DNA of 64,000 nt from Pirellulales bacterium (GCA_035656635.1 DASRSD010000073.1:34374-98373); one strand, 5' to 3'. Counted from the stretch's first letter, positions 17,961 to 26,477 are shown. Made by a program: numbers and translations. Notes: generated by a model from the letters alone, not told the origin.

Positions 17961-18794
17961 ATGCCATCTCAGCCAAAACCATTCGTTTTCGTGCTAATGC
18001 CGTTTGACGCTGCATTTAACGACGTCTATCAGTTGGGTATTAAACAAGTCTGCGAATCGCTCGGTGCATATTGTGAAAGAGTCGACGAACAGGTCTTTGA
18101 TGGCCGAATACTTGACCGAATTTACAATCAGATTGCAAAGGCAGACATTGTCGTCGCTGACATGACCGGTCGTAACCCGAACGTCTTCTATGAAGTCGGC
18201 TATGCTCACGGCTTGGATAAGAAACGCATGATTATGTTGACTCAACGAAGCGAGGACATTCCATTTGATCTTAAAGATTATCCGCACATAATCTACGAGA
18301 GACAAATTACAAAGCTTCGTGAAGAACTCGATAAAAAACTTCGTTGGTGCATTGAACATCCATTGGAAAGATTATCGAAGGTGGACTCGGGACTCGAGTT
18401 GTTCCATAAAGGTGACGAAATAACTGACGGTTTTTGGCTACAGATCGATCAAATCAAAGATTACCCATTGTTCGGGCAGACTATCGAAATATCGATCGAC
18501 ATTCACAATCCTCTGCCGATAGTAAACGACAGCGACTTTTCTGTGGGACTTGTAATTCCCGCAGGTCTCACATTCCCTGATGGAATAGAAACTGCCGAGT
18601 TTTCCTTCGGAGAAAAATTAGCCGTCCTACCAAATATCGCTCGGATATACCCTGAAGGTTGGTCAAGGCTAACTTTCCGAGTCAGTCGACAAACTGGTAA
18701 AATTGCAGGCGTGCACAGTTGTCAGATTTATTTATACACGCGTATGGCGAGAAGAGAATTCACAGGAAATATAACCGTCATTAAAAATCCGTAA
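17961..18794 (+). CDS. NDT/TIR-like protein with C-terminal beta-rich domain
   Basis: A 277-residue soluble protein. Residues 1-130 match the nucleoside 2-deoxyribosyltransferase/TIR-like fold: FVFVLMPFD at 8-16, RVDEQVFDGRILDRI at about 40-54, Asp67 in VVADMTG and Glu78 in NPNVFYEVGYAHGL. The glutamate lines up with the nucleophile of deoxyribosyltransferases. Residues from about 150 are beta-rich and unrecognised. Enzymes of this fold cleave N-glycosidic bonds in nucleosides or NAD, and several act as effectors in bacterial immunity or signalling. The gene is visibly AT-richer than its neighbours and is followed at once by an inverted-repeat element, so lateral transfer is likely. The substrate is unknown. 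Confidence 0.7.
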   Translation: MPSQPKPFVFVLMPFDAAFNDVYQLGIKQVCESLGAYCERVDEQVFDGRILDRIYNQIAKADIVVADMTGRNPNVFYEVGYAHGLDKKRMIMLTQRSEDIPFDLKDYPHIIYERQITKLREELDKKLRWCIEHPLERLSKVDSGLELFHKGDEITDGFWLQIDQIKDYPLFGQTIEISIDIHNPLPIVNDSDFSVGLVIPAGLTFPDGIETAEFSFGEKLAVLPNIARIYPEGWSRLTFRVSRQTGKIAGVHSCQIYLYTRMARREFTGNITVIKNP

Positions 18795-18801
18795 AGCGCA
18801 C

Positions 18802-19012
18802 GGGTGCCACTGCTGGCTTGTCCAGCAGTGAATACGGTCTCCAAGCCAAAGAAAATGAGAATAGCCGTCGATTTTCAGGTGCCAAGAGATTCTCGACAAA
18901 TCACCAGTTGAGTCAGCAAATTGGACGAGGCCTGAAACTAGCTTGCACGCGGAGGCAATCTACAAGCTGTTATCAACTTGAACCACTGCTGGACAAGCCA
19001 GCAGTGGCACCC
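18802..19012. mobile_element. MITE-like element with perfect 29-bp inverted ends
   Basis: The ends 18802-18830 and 18984-19012 are exact reverse complements over 29 nt. Each end is itself a hairpin (CACTGCTGG, 5-nt loop, CCAGCAGTG). The 153 nt inside have no convincing gene. A degenerate single copy of the same hairpin lies at 21325-21351. This resembles a REP doublet (BIME) or a small non-autonomous element. No transposase was seen in the window. Confidence 0.65.
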
Positions 19013-19039
19013 ACTCGCGGCCCCGTGGTGAACTCTCTA

Positions 19040-19102
19040 CTTCCCATTCCGCATTTCGCATTCCCCACTCCCCATTCCCCACTCCGCATTCCCCATTCCC
19101 CA
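19040..19102 (+). repeat. Low-complexity CCCCATTCC/CCGCATT repeat
   Basis: Degenerate tandem units of the type CATTCCCCACTCC and CGCATTC fill this stretch. They run up to the stop of the oxidoreductase gene. Simple-sequence tracts of this kind are non-coding; replication slippage is the likely origin. Confidence 0.6.
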
Positions 19103-20125
19103 CTAATCGCTAACCGCTCCGTCTTCCATCCGCACAATCACTTTTCCCTTCGCGTGGCCTTGCTCCAAATAGGCAAAGGCGTCGGCGATTTGGTCGAAGG
19201 GGAATATGCGATCGACCACCACGCGCAGCTTGCCGGCAGCGATGAGCCCGGCCAGTTCGGTTAAATCGCTTCCGCTGCCGTGCATGAAGTAATAGCGATA
19301 CTGCGCGCCGTGCTGTCGCGCCAGTCGCCGCAAGCGAAAACTTGCGACCCAAAACAGCGCTTGCAAACCGAACCGGGACTCAAGGTCGCGCTGGGCGGTC
19401 GTCGGTTCCGGCGTGCCGGCAATCGAGACAATTTTTCCGCCCGGCTTCACCACGCCAAAACAGTGCTTGAGCGTCGCGTGGCCGACCAAATCAAAAACGC
19501 CGTCAACATTGTGCACCGCCTGCTCGATCGGCTCGTGCTGATAATCGATCACCCGGTCGGCCCCCAGCGATTCCGCCAGCACGCGTCCCGCGGCGGAGCA
19601 GGTGACGCTGACCTCCGCTCCCATCCATTTCGCCAATTGAATGGCAAACATTCCCACGCCGCCGGTGCCGCCGGTTATTAAGAGCCGCATTCCCGGCTGC
19701 ACGTGCAGTTCGTCGCGCAGCACTTGCAAAGCAGTCAGACCCGCCAGCGGCACTCCGCCGGCTGCATCAAAATCGAGCTGCTCCGGCACTTTCGCCGCCA
19801 ACTCTTCCGGCGCCGTGGCAAACTCTGCTAACGCACCCAGCTCCGCTTTATGGCCGCGCACAAAAATCCGCTCGCCCAGGGCAAACCGCCGCGCTCCTGC
19901 GCCCAGTTCCACGACTGTGCCGGCCAATTCGTTGCCCATCACCACCGGCAGCTTCGGTCGATAGATCGGCCACAACATTCCCTGGCGGAATTTATAATCG
20001 ACCGGGTTCAAGCCCGCCGAATGCACGCGCACCAGCACTTCGCCCGGTTGCGGCTGCGGGCGCGGCACTTCGCGAAACTGCATCCCCTTCGGTCCGCCGT
20101 AATGTGCCAGTACAAATGCTTTCAT
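19103..20125 (-). CDS. Quinone oxidoreductase-like MDR family NADP-dependent enzyme
   Basis: A 340-residue cytoplasmic medium-chain dehydrogenase/reductase. An N-terminal GroES-like domain (VHSAGLNPVDYKFRQG, VMGNELAGTVVELG) lacks the cysteine cluster of structural-zinc alcohol dehydrogenases. It is followed by a Rossmann fold with LLITGGTGGVGMFAIQLAKWMGA at about 150-172. This fits the zinc-free quinone-reductase/enoyl-reductase branch, which uses NADPH to reduce quinones or activated double bonds. The specific substrate cannot be told. Its start lies 5 nt from the stop of the PEP-CTERM gene upstream, so the two may be cotranscribed, although their functions seem unrelated. Confidence 0.85.
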   Translation of the reverse strand: MKAFVLAHYGGPKGMQFREVPRPQPQPGEVLVRVHSAGLNPVDYKFRQGMLWPIYRPKLPVVMGNELAGTVVELGAGARRFALGERIFVRGHKAELGALAEFATAPEELAAKVPEQLDFDAAGGVPLAGLTALQVLRDELHVQPGMRLLITGGTGGVGMFAIQLAKWMGAEVSVTCSAAGRVLAESLGADRVIDYQHEPIEQAVHNVDGVFDLVGHATLKHCFGVVKPGGKIVSIAGTPEPTTAQRDLESRFGLQALFWVASFRLRRLARQHGAQYRYYFMHGSGSDLTELAGLIAAGKLRVVVDRIFPFDQIADAFAYLEQGHAKGKVIVRMEDGAVSD

Positions 20126-20130
20126 CGCTG

Positions 20131-21111
20131 TTAGGCGACGACGCGCGCTCGGCGTGCCAACCCAAGCAGCGCTAAACCGCCCAGGCCCAGCAGTGCCAAA
20201 CTCGCCGGCTCCGGCACCGGGTTAAACTCCGCCATCCATTCGGCGGCGGGCACGCCAGAATTGTTTATGGGAGAAAAGGGGGCCTGCCATTGTCCCGTCG
20301 TGCCGTTCAACCGGTAAATCGATTGCGGACTCAACGCATACAAAAAGCCGTCGCTGCCCAGCACGTCGGCCTCTCCGCCAACGCTCGGCGTCGGTTGGCC
20401 AGTCAACGTTCCCAAAGAGTCATACACATTGGTGCCCCCCAGGTAGAAGCCAACAAAAACGGTGCCGTCGCTGGCCACGGCAATGCCGTCCGGCGAATGT
20501 CCGGGCGTAGTTGTAAACACGCTGGGCGAAAGCAAATTCGCACCCGCAAACTTGAATATTTTGCCATCCGCTGCATCATTCTCAAATAAGTTGCCGGCTG
20601 AGTCGAACGTCATTTGAAACGGGATGTTATTCGCATCGCTTACCGACTCTGCCACGAAAATCCCCCCGGGCGTATACTCTCGAATTTGGCCTCCAGCCAA
20701 ACCGCCGTTGTCAGCAACGGTAACGCCCGCTACATACACGTTTCCGTTAGGGCCAAATGCCAGAGATCCGCCAAATCCCAAAGCCGGTCCGGCGGGAAAC
20801 GAATTCAGCAGCGCGCCCCCCGAGGAATAATGATCGATTGTCAGCACGTCAGGCGAGCCGGGGTTATTCTCGATATTCGTGTAATCGGCCACAAAAAAAT
20901 CGCCGTTGGCATTATTCACGGCAATGCCGCGCGGAAAGTTCAATCCGCTGGTAATCACCGGCGTTAAATTTCCCGTGGCCTCATCGACCGCGACAACCTC
21001 GCCCGGGTTTTGCAGCGTTACATACAAACTTGCGCCCCGCGCGCACGCCGGAATAAATTGAGCCGTTGCAATTACCGCCACGACCATCAGCGCCTGCAGG
21101 TTGGATTTCAT
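20131..21111 (-). CDS. PEP-CTERM beta-propeller protein
   Basis: A 326-residue exported protein. The signal peptide spans about residues 1-27 (ending ACARGAS). The body consists of NHL/SMP-30-like propeller repeats (LNFPRGIAVNNANGDFFVAD, SPDGIAVASDGTVFVGFYLGG). It ends with a typical PEP-CTERM sorting tail: VPEPASLALLGLG, a hydrophobic helix and the basic end RRARVV. PEP-CTERM proteins are processed by an exosortase (EpsH/XrtA type) and often linked to exopolysaccharide. No exosortase gene is in the window. What the propeller binds is unknown. Confidence 0.88.
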   Translation of the reverse strand: MKSNLQALMVVAVIATAQFIPACARGASLYVTLQNPGEVVAVDEATGNLTPVITSGLNFPRGIAVNNANGDFFVADYTNIENNPGSPDVLTIDHYSSGGALLNSFPAGPALGFGGSLAFGPNGNVYVAGVTVADNGGLAGGQIREYTPGGIFVAESVSDANNIPFQMTFDSAGNLFENDAADGKIFKFAGANLLSPSVFTTTPGHSPDGIAVASDGTVFVGFYLGGTNVYDSLGTLTGQPTPSVGGEADVLGSDGFLYALSPQSIYRLNGTTGQWQAPFSPINNSGVPAAEWMAEFNPVPEPASLALLGLGGLALLGLARRARVVA

Positions 21112-21324
21112 TAGCCAGCACCCCTGATTCAGATGTATCTTCTACTGTTGAAAATCTACTCGTCCGCACCATGCACTGGGCGCGGTCGGACACCTCTGCT
21201 ACCTCTGCGATCCGAACTACAATTGCTTGGCAATTTAACGAAACAATTTAACCAAACAACGCAATTTAAGGAGCATTCTACTAACCACGCCGGCCATTTG
21301 CAACGAGATTCGAGTCCCCGAATT

Positions 21325-21351
21325 CACTGCTGGACAAGCCGGCAGTCGCAC
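21325..21351 (+). repeat. Degenerate copy of the CACTGCTGG hairpin repeat (family A)
   Basis: CACTGCTGGACAAGCC followed by GGCAGTCGCAC matches the ends of the element at 18802-19012 with a few substitutions. It lies in the leader region of the toxin-antitoxin operon, about 60 nt before its first start codon. Confidence 0.6.
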
Positions 21352-21408
21352 TCTAAAACCATTCAGTCCGGACGATTTTGTGTTAAACTAACCTCAGGAG
21401 CCCATCTC

Positions 21409-21678
21409 ATGGCCACCGTTAGTTTTAACCTGCCCGAAAGCATCGAGCAACAGCTTCGCGCCCAGCTTGGCGATCTTTCTGCCGCTGCCAAGGAAGCGGC
21501 GCTGGTGGAACTGTACCGCCAGGGCCAACTCACTCAGCACCAAGTCGCCACCGCCCTTGGCATTACGCGCCTGGAAGTCGACGGTGTGCTCAAGCGGCAC
21601 AACGTTACGGAAGACCTGATCACTCCCGCTGAATTCGAAGCGCAAATGGCGACGCTGCGGAAGCTGCTCGACAAATGA
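21409..21678 (+). CDS. UPF0175-type antitoxin
   Basis: An 89-residue protein. A longer open frame begins at 21133, but the ATG at 21409 has a good ribosome-binding site (CAGGAG, 8-9 nt upstream) and gives a compact protein. Its centre contains a helix-turn-helix-like stretch (LTQHQVATALGITRLEVDGVL, about 43-63), and the start VSFNLPESIEQQL is like small DNA-binding antitoxins of the UPF0175 group. Its stop overlaps the toxin start by 4 nt (ATGA). It probably neutralises the downstream PIN-like toxin and represses its own operon; a palindromic repeat lies just upstream. Confidence 0.78.
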   Translation: MATVSFNLPESIEQQLRAQLGDLSAAAKEAALVELYRQGQLTQHQVATALGITRLEVDGVLKRHNVTEDLITPAEFEAQMATLRKLLDK

Positions 21679-22145
21679 TTGTTGTCTCGGATACTTCGCC
21701 GCTGAATTATTTGGTGTTGATCGGGCAGATTGATATACTGCCACAACTTTTCGGTCAGGTTCTCGTGCCGCGTGTGGTCCTGCAAGAGTTGCTGCATATT
21801 AATGCGCCGACCGTTGTTCGCGATTGGGCGATGCATCCGCCGGCCTGGTTGGAATTGCGCTCGCCAACTTCGAAAGGCATGATTGGCAATCTCGGGGCCG
21901 GCGAATCCGATGCGATCTCTTTAGCCCAAGAAATTAAAGCAGACTTAATTCTCATTGATGAACGAGCTGGTACCGTTGTCGCCAAAGAGCTTGGATTACA
22001 CGGTATCGGGACATTGGGCGTCATCAAGATGGCCGCTGAACAGCAATTACTTTCTTTCTCCGATGCTATTTCCGCGCTCCGTCAAACTACATTTCGTGGC
22101 CCCACGGATCTCATCGACGATATCCTTCGGGATACCACGTCCTGA
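21675..22145 (+). CDS. DUF3368 PIN-like toxin
   Basis: A 156-residue protein with the PIN-domain pattern of acidic residues: Asp6 in VVSDTSPLNYL, a conserved Glu in VVLQELL, GAGESDAISLA near residue 76 and LILIDERAGTVVAKELG near 95. DUF3368 proteins are PIN-like nucleases paired with UPF0175 antitoxins; PIN toxins typically cut tRNA or mRNA and need a metal ion. The ATGA overlap with the antitoxin gene shows translational coupling. All expected acidic residues are there, so it is probably active. RNA target unknown. Confidence 0.82.
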   Translation: MIVVSDTSPLNYLVLIGQIDILPQLFGQVLVPRVVLQELLHINAPTVVRDWAMHPPAWLELRSPTSKGMIGNLGAGESDAISLAQEIKADLILIDERAGTVVAKELGLHGIGTLGVIKMAAEQQLLSFSDAISALRQTTFRGPTDLIDDILRDTTS

Positions 22146-22193
22146 ACCGTTCTCAACTTGCAGGTAACCCGCTCGTCAAAAAGCATACACATC

Positions 22194-22934
22194 ATGGAAA
22201 TCAAATGCCCCTACTGCGGAAAGCTATTTAACGCTCCGCCGGAAGATGCCGGCCGGATGGCGGCGTGCACCGCTTGCCATGGCCGGTTCCAAATTCCGGC
22301 GCCGGTGGCGGAACTTGCTGATCCGGCGCTGGCGCGGCAGCCGGAAAACCAGGGTGCGCCGGTTCTCGATCCCGCGCCGGCCGCTACTGCAACTGGCGAA
22401 GTGGTAACCGCCGGCCCAGGAATTGGCGCTTTGCCAACCGGCGCCGCGGGAGTTGGCGGGGAGCGCCAAGTATGGCAAGCAAATCCATCGCAATGGATCG
22501 GCTTCAAAGTTTATGCCTGGTGCTTTTTGTTCGCTGCCGTGCTGATCGCTGCGGGAGTGCTGGTACATCCTTGGTTTTTTGCCGGGCTGGTGTTGCCGGT
22601 GCTGTTCGCATTCTCGTCGCTCGTTCGCATCAAATCGATTCATTACAGCCTGACTACGCAGCGTTTGAAAATTACCGCCGGACTGGTCAGCCGCAGAGTG
22701 GTGGAAATCGAGCTGTTTCGCATTCGCGATTTATCGGTCGAGCAAACTTTTTTGCAGCGCATGGCCGGCATCGGCCACGTGCAAGCCATTTCCAGCGACA
22801 AAGATGCCCAGGCCATTCATTTGGTCGGCGTCCGTCATCCGCAAGACGTGAAAGAGCAATTGCGGACCTTCGTCATGGAATCGCGCCGGACGACCGGCAC
22901 CCGCGACATCGATCTGACGAACACGGTCAGCTAG
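22194..22934 (+). CDS. Zinc-ribbon plus bPH (DUF304) membrane protein
   Basis: A 246-residue protein; the ATG at 22194 places a zinc ribbon at the very start (KCPYCGKLF ... CTACHGRF, CxxC twice, residues 4-30), as common in planctomycete proteins. A Pro/Ala/Gly linker to about residue 95 leads to two membrane helices (about 105-145) and a bacterial PH domain (SIHYSLTTQRLKITAGLVSRR, VEIELFRIRDLSVEQ). bPH proteins of the YdbS/YdbT kind are membrane proteins of poorly known role, implicated in stress or envelope functions. It follows the toxin-antitoxin pair by 48 nt, and may be independent of it. Confidence 0.78.
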   Translation: MEIKCPYCGKLFNAPPEDAGRMAACTACHGRFQIPAPVAELADPALARQPENQGAPVLDPAPAATATGEVVTAGPGIGALPTGAAGVGGERQVWQANPSQWIGFKVYAWCFLFAAVLIAAGVLVHPWFFAGLVLPVLFAFSSLVRIKSIHYSLTTQRLKITAGLVSRRVVEIELFRIRDLSVEQTFLQRMAGIGHVQAISSDKDAQAIHLVGVRHPQDVKEQLRTFVMESRRTTGTRDIDLTNTVS

Positions 22935-23095
22935 TCGCTGGATTAAGCGGCGCATTCGGCAAAGTTGCCGGGCGAGCTTTTGTCTTTGCTATGTCCGTTG
23001 GGCCGCCGGTGACTTTGGCCGACACGCTGGGTACTAACGGCAGGCAGGGGCGCTGGCCCCGCGTTTGCGCTGGCACTTATACACCGGAGATGGAA

Positions 23096-23257
23096 ATGAA
23101 ATTCACGAAGAACATTGGCATGTTGTTGTTGGCCATTTGGTTAATTCTTTACGGCGTATTCGCTTTATTTCCGCGATTGGGCACTTTCGAAGGCGAGCCG
23201 ACCGTGATGGCCATTCTGGCGATTGTGGCGGGCGTGTTTATCCTGATCGGCCGCTAA
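23096..23257 (+). CDS. Small two-helix membrane protein
   Basis: A 53-residue protein made almost entirely of two hydrophobic helices: NIGMLLLAIWLILYGVFALF (about 5-24) and VMAILAIVAGVFILIGR (about 37-53), joined by a short loop RLGTFEGEP. GGAG lies 7 nt before the ATG at 23096; an in-frame ATG at 23090 is an alternative. The pattern matches short conserved bacterial membrane proteins often seen near bPH-domain genes. It lies 161 nt downstream of the bPH gene on the same strand. Function unknown. Confidence 0.6.
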   Translation: MKFTKNIGMLLLAIWLILYGVFALFPRLGTFEGEPTVMAILAIVAGVFILIGR

Positions 23258-23729
23258 TGACGGCTCGAAGATTGCGAACCGAGAGATTCGCCCAGGGCTC
23301 GGGCGCTTAAACTAAACCGCAAGCGGTGGGCGATTGTGCTGCGCCGCTTGCGGATTCTGCGCGCTGCAAAAAATTCTTGCGAAAATTGGGCCACTCGTTT
23401 GTTATGATGCGCCTCGCGCAGGGCAGCCGCCGTGCGCATGTGATGTCCAAGAGCTTGTTCGCACAGCATGCGCGGACAATGGCAGCGTTTGAATTTTATG
23501 GGCAGCGGCCGCCCGACTGACACAGTCGGGCTATGTGCGAGCTGCCCGACCGCCAATCACTCGAGCCAATCGACACATGATGCCGAGCAACCATTCACCG
23601 AAAACTCTCACCGATGAACGTAAACCTCGCCACTTTTGACATGCCTGGCAATGCGGCCGCTCGAGAATTTGCGAGCGGAGAGAAATTCGCGGCGACAAAA
23701 TCATCCCGTTTTGTCTCAGAAAAAAATTC
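23258..23729. other. Intergenic region with one palindromic repeat
   Basis: The 472 nt between convergent genes contain the perfect hairpin at 23511-23538. Short open frames here show no recognisable protein pattern, so I consider the stretch non-coding. Confidence 0.5.
23511..23538 (+). repeat. Palindromic repeat, family B, copy 2
   Basis: GCCCGACTG and CAGTCGGGC (23511-23519, 23523-23531) form a perfect 9-bp stem with a 3-nt loop. The 28-nt unit is the inverse of the one at 3329-3356. It could also serve as a transcription end, but it has no T-run. Confidence 0.65.
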
Positions 23730-25424
23730 CTACCGCACGATGCACTTAAAGCGGGCGATGCCCCCTTCGCCGGGCTTAAGCGGCTGGGAAATTTCCCAGT
23801 GCAGAATGAGCGAGCCTTGCTTGTTCGGCTCGCTGAAGAATTTTGCATCTTTGCTGCATTGGCCGCTGCCGGGAACCAGTTCCAAGCGCGTGGTCAGGTT
23901 GTCGGCAATGGTCACGTTGCCGACGGGTTGATCGCCCACGTTATCGAAGCGAATAGTGAACTCGACCGTTTCGCCCGGCAGAGCACTGTGCGTCGAGGCC
24001 AACTTGCACACGCGCAGGCAAGGATGATCGGGAGTATCGATGCCGTAGGTGGCTTGAGCCCGCTTGTCGCTCTGAATGGCAATGGCCTTTACGCCGCCAA
24101 TTTCCACTTGCACGCCGACGTTGGTGGTCCAAGCGACGGCCGCATCGATCGACCGGGCGATGAACGGTTTTTCTCCCTCCATCAGCAGGCCGCTGCGGAC
24201 GAAATCGAAATTCTCGTACGGCTTCAAGCGATCGACGGTCGCCCGAACCACGGTTTGCGCCACGAGGCCCAGCGGCGGAGTGTGTTCCAAAAACGTGATG
24301 GGGGCGCGGTGGCCGATTTCGCCAATCGGCTGCACCGGCTGCAAGGCAGTGCTGACCGGTTGCACCTTTTGCTCCGGCACCGGACCGATGGGCATGTCGA
24401 CGCCGCCGGCCCGCTCCAATTGGTTGTCGCCGTAGGCCAGCGTGACTTGCCGGATGGCGGCAAACCGCGGAGCGTACAGGCACACACGATTCGTCGGCTT
24501 CACGCAAATGCGGCCATTCAAGGTTTGATAATGGGCGATGGTATCTTCCGAATCGAGCCCTTCCAATTGCCCATCGGCGCGCACTTTTACGCCGCCGTCG
24601 CTATCGCCGCCATCGAACAAATATTCGTCTTCCGGCCACGGACCGCTAATGCCCGGCGGCTTCCATGGTCCGCAGGAACCAAGGGGCAGCGGCGACTGGC
24701 CCCAATCAGTATTGCAATCGCCGCCAACGCGGGAACCGTCGACCAATACCGAAGGATCGCTCATGCCGCCGTCGTCGTCGATCACCACTTCGCTGGACCC
24801 TTCCGGTTCGCGCATGAACTGTGGCACATAGCCGGGCACGGTGTAACCATCGCCAGGATAACCGGTGTAGGCTTCCGGCGGTAGACTGGCGAACGGAGAG
24901 TGGGGCGGGCCGGCATCTTCCTCCGGACCTTCAACCAGCGGCGGAGGATAGCGCGGATCGACGCCGTAAATGGACCAACGGTTGGCCGGGCCGGCATCGC
25001 GCTGATCGACGGAGTAGTGCACGGTATCGGGCAGCGGAACTCCGCCGACGGAAGGTGCGCCGGTATCGCCCACGTACACCGAGGCTGGGCCGTGCAAATC
25101 GTTGATGTTTCCATCGCCTGCGGAAGAATCACTGGTGGTTGTGTAACCGGCTTGTCGAACCGAAGCGGGAGTATGATTTTCCGGCCGGGCCGGCTGAGCA
25201 AGGCCGGCCAGTTTGCTCATCGTCAGGCCACTACCAGTGGGCAAGTAGCGCGGGTCGCCGGCATCGATGAACTTCGACAAGGTGATATTCGAAGTAGCGA
25301 CATCTGCGGCCGGCTCAATCGGCGTGCGACCCAATGGTTGTGTCCATTGGCAGGAACAGCACGCCAGGCAAGCGAATGCCGTCGCCGTCGAAAATCGAAA
25401 AAAGATGTTGGGCAGTGTGTGCAT
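23730..25424 (-). CDS. Secreted DUF11-domain envelope protein
   Basis: A 564-residue exported protein. The N-terminus has a hydrophobic segment followed by cysteines (FACLACCSC), so lipid attachment is plausible. Residues about 90-260 are low-complexity, rich in Gly, Pro, Asp and Tyr. The region after about 280 contains beta-structured segments, and the last 95 residues form a DUF11 Ig-like repeat (SALPGETVEFTIRFDNVG, VGNVTIADNLTTRLELV). DUF11 domains occur in large planctomycete wall and surface proteins. The gene is 51 nt downstream of a secreted protein gene (25476-26381) in the same direction, forming a probable envelope operon. Precise role unknown. Confidence 0.75.
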   Translation of the reverse strand: MHTLPNIFFRFSTATAFACLACCSCQWTQPLGRTPIEPAADVATSNITLSKFIDAGDPRYLPTGSGLTMSKLAGLAQPARPENHTPASVRQAGYTTTSDSSAGDGNINDLHGPASVYVGDTGAPSVGGVPLPDTVHYSVDQRDAGPANRWSIYGVDPRYPPPLVEGPEEDAGPPHSPFASLPPEAYTGYPGDGYTVPGYVPQFMREPEGSSEVVIDDDGGMSDPSVLVDGSRVGGDCNTDWGQSPLPLGSCGPWKPPGISGPWPEDEYLFDGGDSDGGVKVRADGQLEGLDSEDTIAHYQTLNGRICVKPTNRVCLYAPRFAAIRQVTLAYGDNQLERAGGVDMPIGPVPEQKVQPVSTALQPVQPIGEIGHRAPITFLEHTPPLGLVAQTVVRATVDRLKPYENFDFVRSGLLMEGEKPFIARSIDAAVAWTTNVGVQVEIGGVKAIAIQSDKRAQATYGIDTPDHPCLRVCKLASTHSALPGETVEFTIRFDNVGDQPVGNVTIADNLTTRLELVPGSGQCSKDAKFFSEPNKQGSLILHWEISQPLKPGEGGIARFKCIVR

Positions 25425-25475
25425 TGTTTTTGCTGCCAGCGCGATCGGTGGCCGCGGCCATGTGTTTCTCGAGTG

Positions 25476-26381
25476 TTAGCGTGTCAAGCTGGGGCCATCC
25501 ATCGGTTCAGGCGGTATTTCGTTCGCCGGCGTCGACGGTTGGCGCGCGGGCTCAAACAGCATGTGGCCGGTCGCTTCGGGCGGCAAATCCTTGGATGGTT
25601 CAAAGCTCATGCTGTGCTGCAGCTCCGAATAAGCTTTGCTCGACTTGCCATACGGCATGCCGCTGGTGGAACCGATCAACGGCACACGCGCAGGCCGAGT
25701 CAAGCGGAGCAGGGGAGGGGAGTGGTACAGGAACTCCTCATCCGGGTTTTCGCCGTCGGCCGGAATGCGGCCTCCGATGCGAACAATTGCCATCGGGCGC
25801 CCGAGCCGATCGGCCAGGACCAGCGGGTCTTCTTTCGGGCTAGCTTCCAATGTGAATTGCGAATGAGAATCTTCCGGCCGGGCGTAGGCTGCTCGGGGAT
25901 TTTCCAAATAAATAATTCGCGTAACAAATTTGCCGCCGATGGCGGCTTCCAAATCTTCCTGGGTAAATTCAATGGGAATGGGAAACTTCAACTCTTCGCC
26001 GCAGGGAGGATACAAGCGGTTAATCACCTCGATGGTGGGGAACACTTCGTCCCCTTCGCGATGCGGAATGCCGGTCACACGCAAGCGGTACACCGAACCG
26101 ATGAGCATGGCCACTTTCACCGGGGCTGGATCTGCCTGAGCGAATTGGTTTTCAATGGCCACCGAAATATCGGTTCCTTTGGGTGCGCGAATTTCGATCG
26201 GTTGAAAATAACCGGGCAACGGTCCGCCGCGCTGCAGTTGGGCCTGCCCGATGGCGCCGGGAACCAGCGCGCCGGCGTGCATGTAATGCTCCTTGGGCGG
26301 ATCGGCCCAGGCGGTAAGGCAGCAGAACGCACTTGCGCCGCAGGCGAGAAGAACGAATCGGATTGCCGGATGGAAATTCAT
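25476..26381 (-). CDS. Secreted planctomycete protein, paralogue of 26610-27803
   Basis: A 301-residue protein with a signal peptide (cleavage likely after AWA, about residue 26). The central 150 residues align with the neighbour at 26610-27803: VYRLRVTGIPHREGDEVFPTI against IYRLKLTDIPGYPGVELYPTL, FTQEDLEAAIGGKFVTRIIYL against LTDDDFKQVLSGNFVTKVIYL, and GRPMAIVRIGGR against GSILAIIRLGNK. The tail is Pro-rich. No enzyme motif is visible, so a structural or assembly role in the envelope is likely. A hairpin terminator separates it from the paralogue upstream. Confidence 0.75.
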   Translation of the reverse strand: MNFHPAIRFVLLACGASAFCCLTAWADPPKEHYMHAGALVPGAIGQAQLQRGGPLPGYFQPIEIRAPKGTDISVAIENQFAQADPAPVKVAMLIGSVYRLRVTGIPHREGDEVFPTIEVINRLYPPCGEELKFPIPIEFTQEDLEAAIGGKFVTRIIYLENPRAAYARPEDSHSQFTLEASPKEDPLVLADRLGRPMAIVRIGGRIPADGENPDEEFLYHSPPLLRLTRPARVPLIGSTSGMPYGKSSKAYSELQHSMSFEPSKDLPPEATGHMLFEPARQPSTPANEIPPEPMDGPSLTR

Positions 26382-26477
26382 GCGGAGTGCATTACGACTG
26401 GCGCCGTCGGTCCATGTTCGCGAAGCACATTAGTTGGCAATGCGCGCTTCTTCACTTCAAGCGTTTTCATTCAAAAC

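Noticed and set aside
17961..19012. A full CBASS or Thoeris-type defence island
   Set aside because: No cyclase, sensor ATPase or second effector gene lies beside the NDT/TIR-like gene, so only a single possible effector can be claimed.
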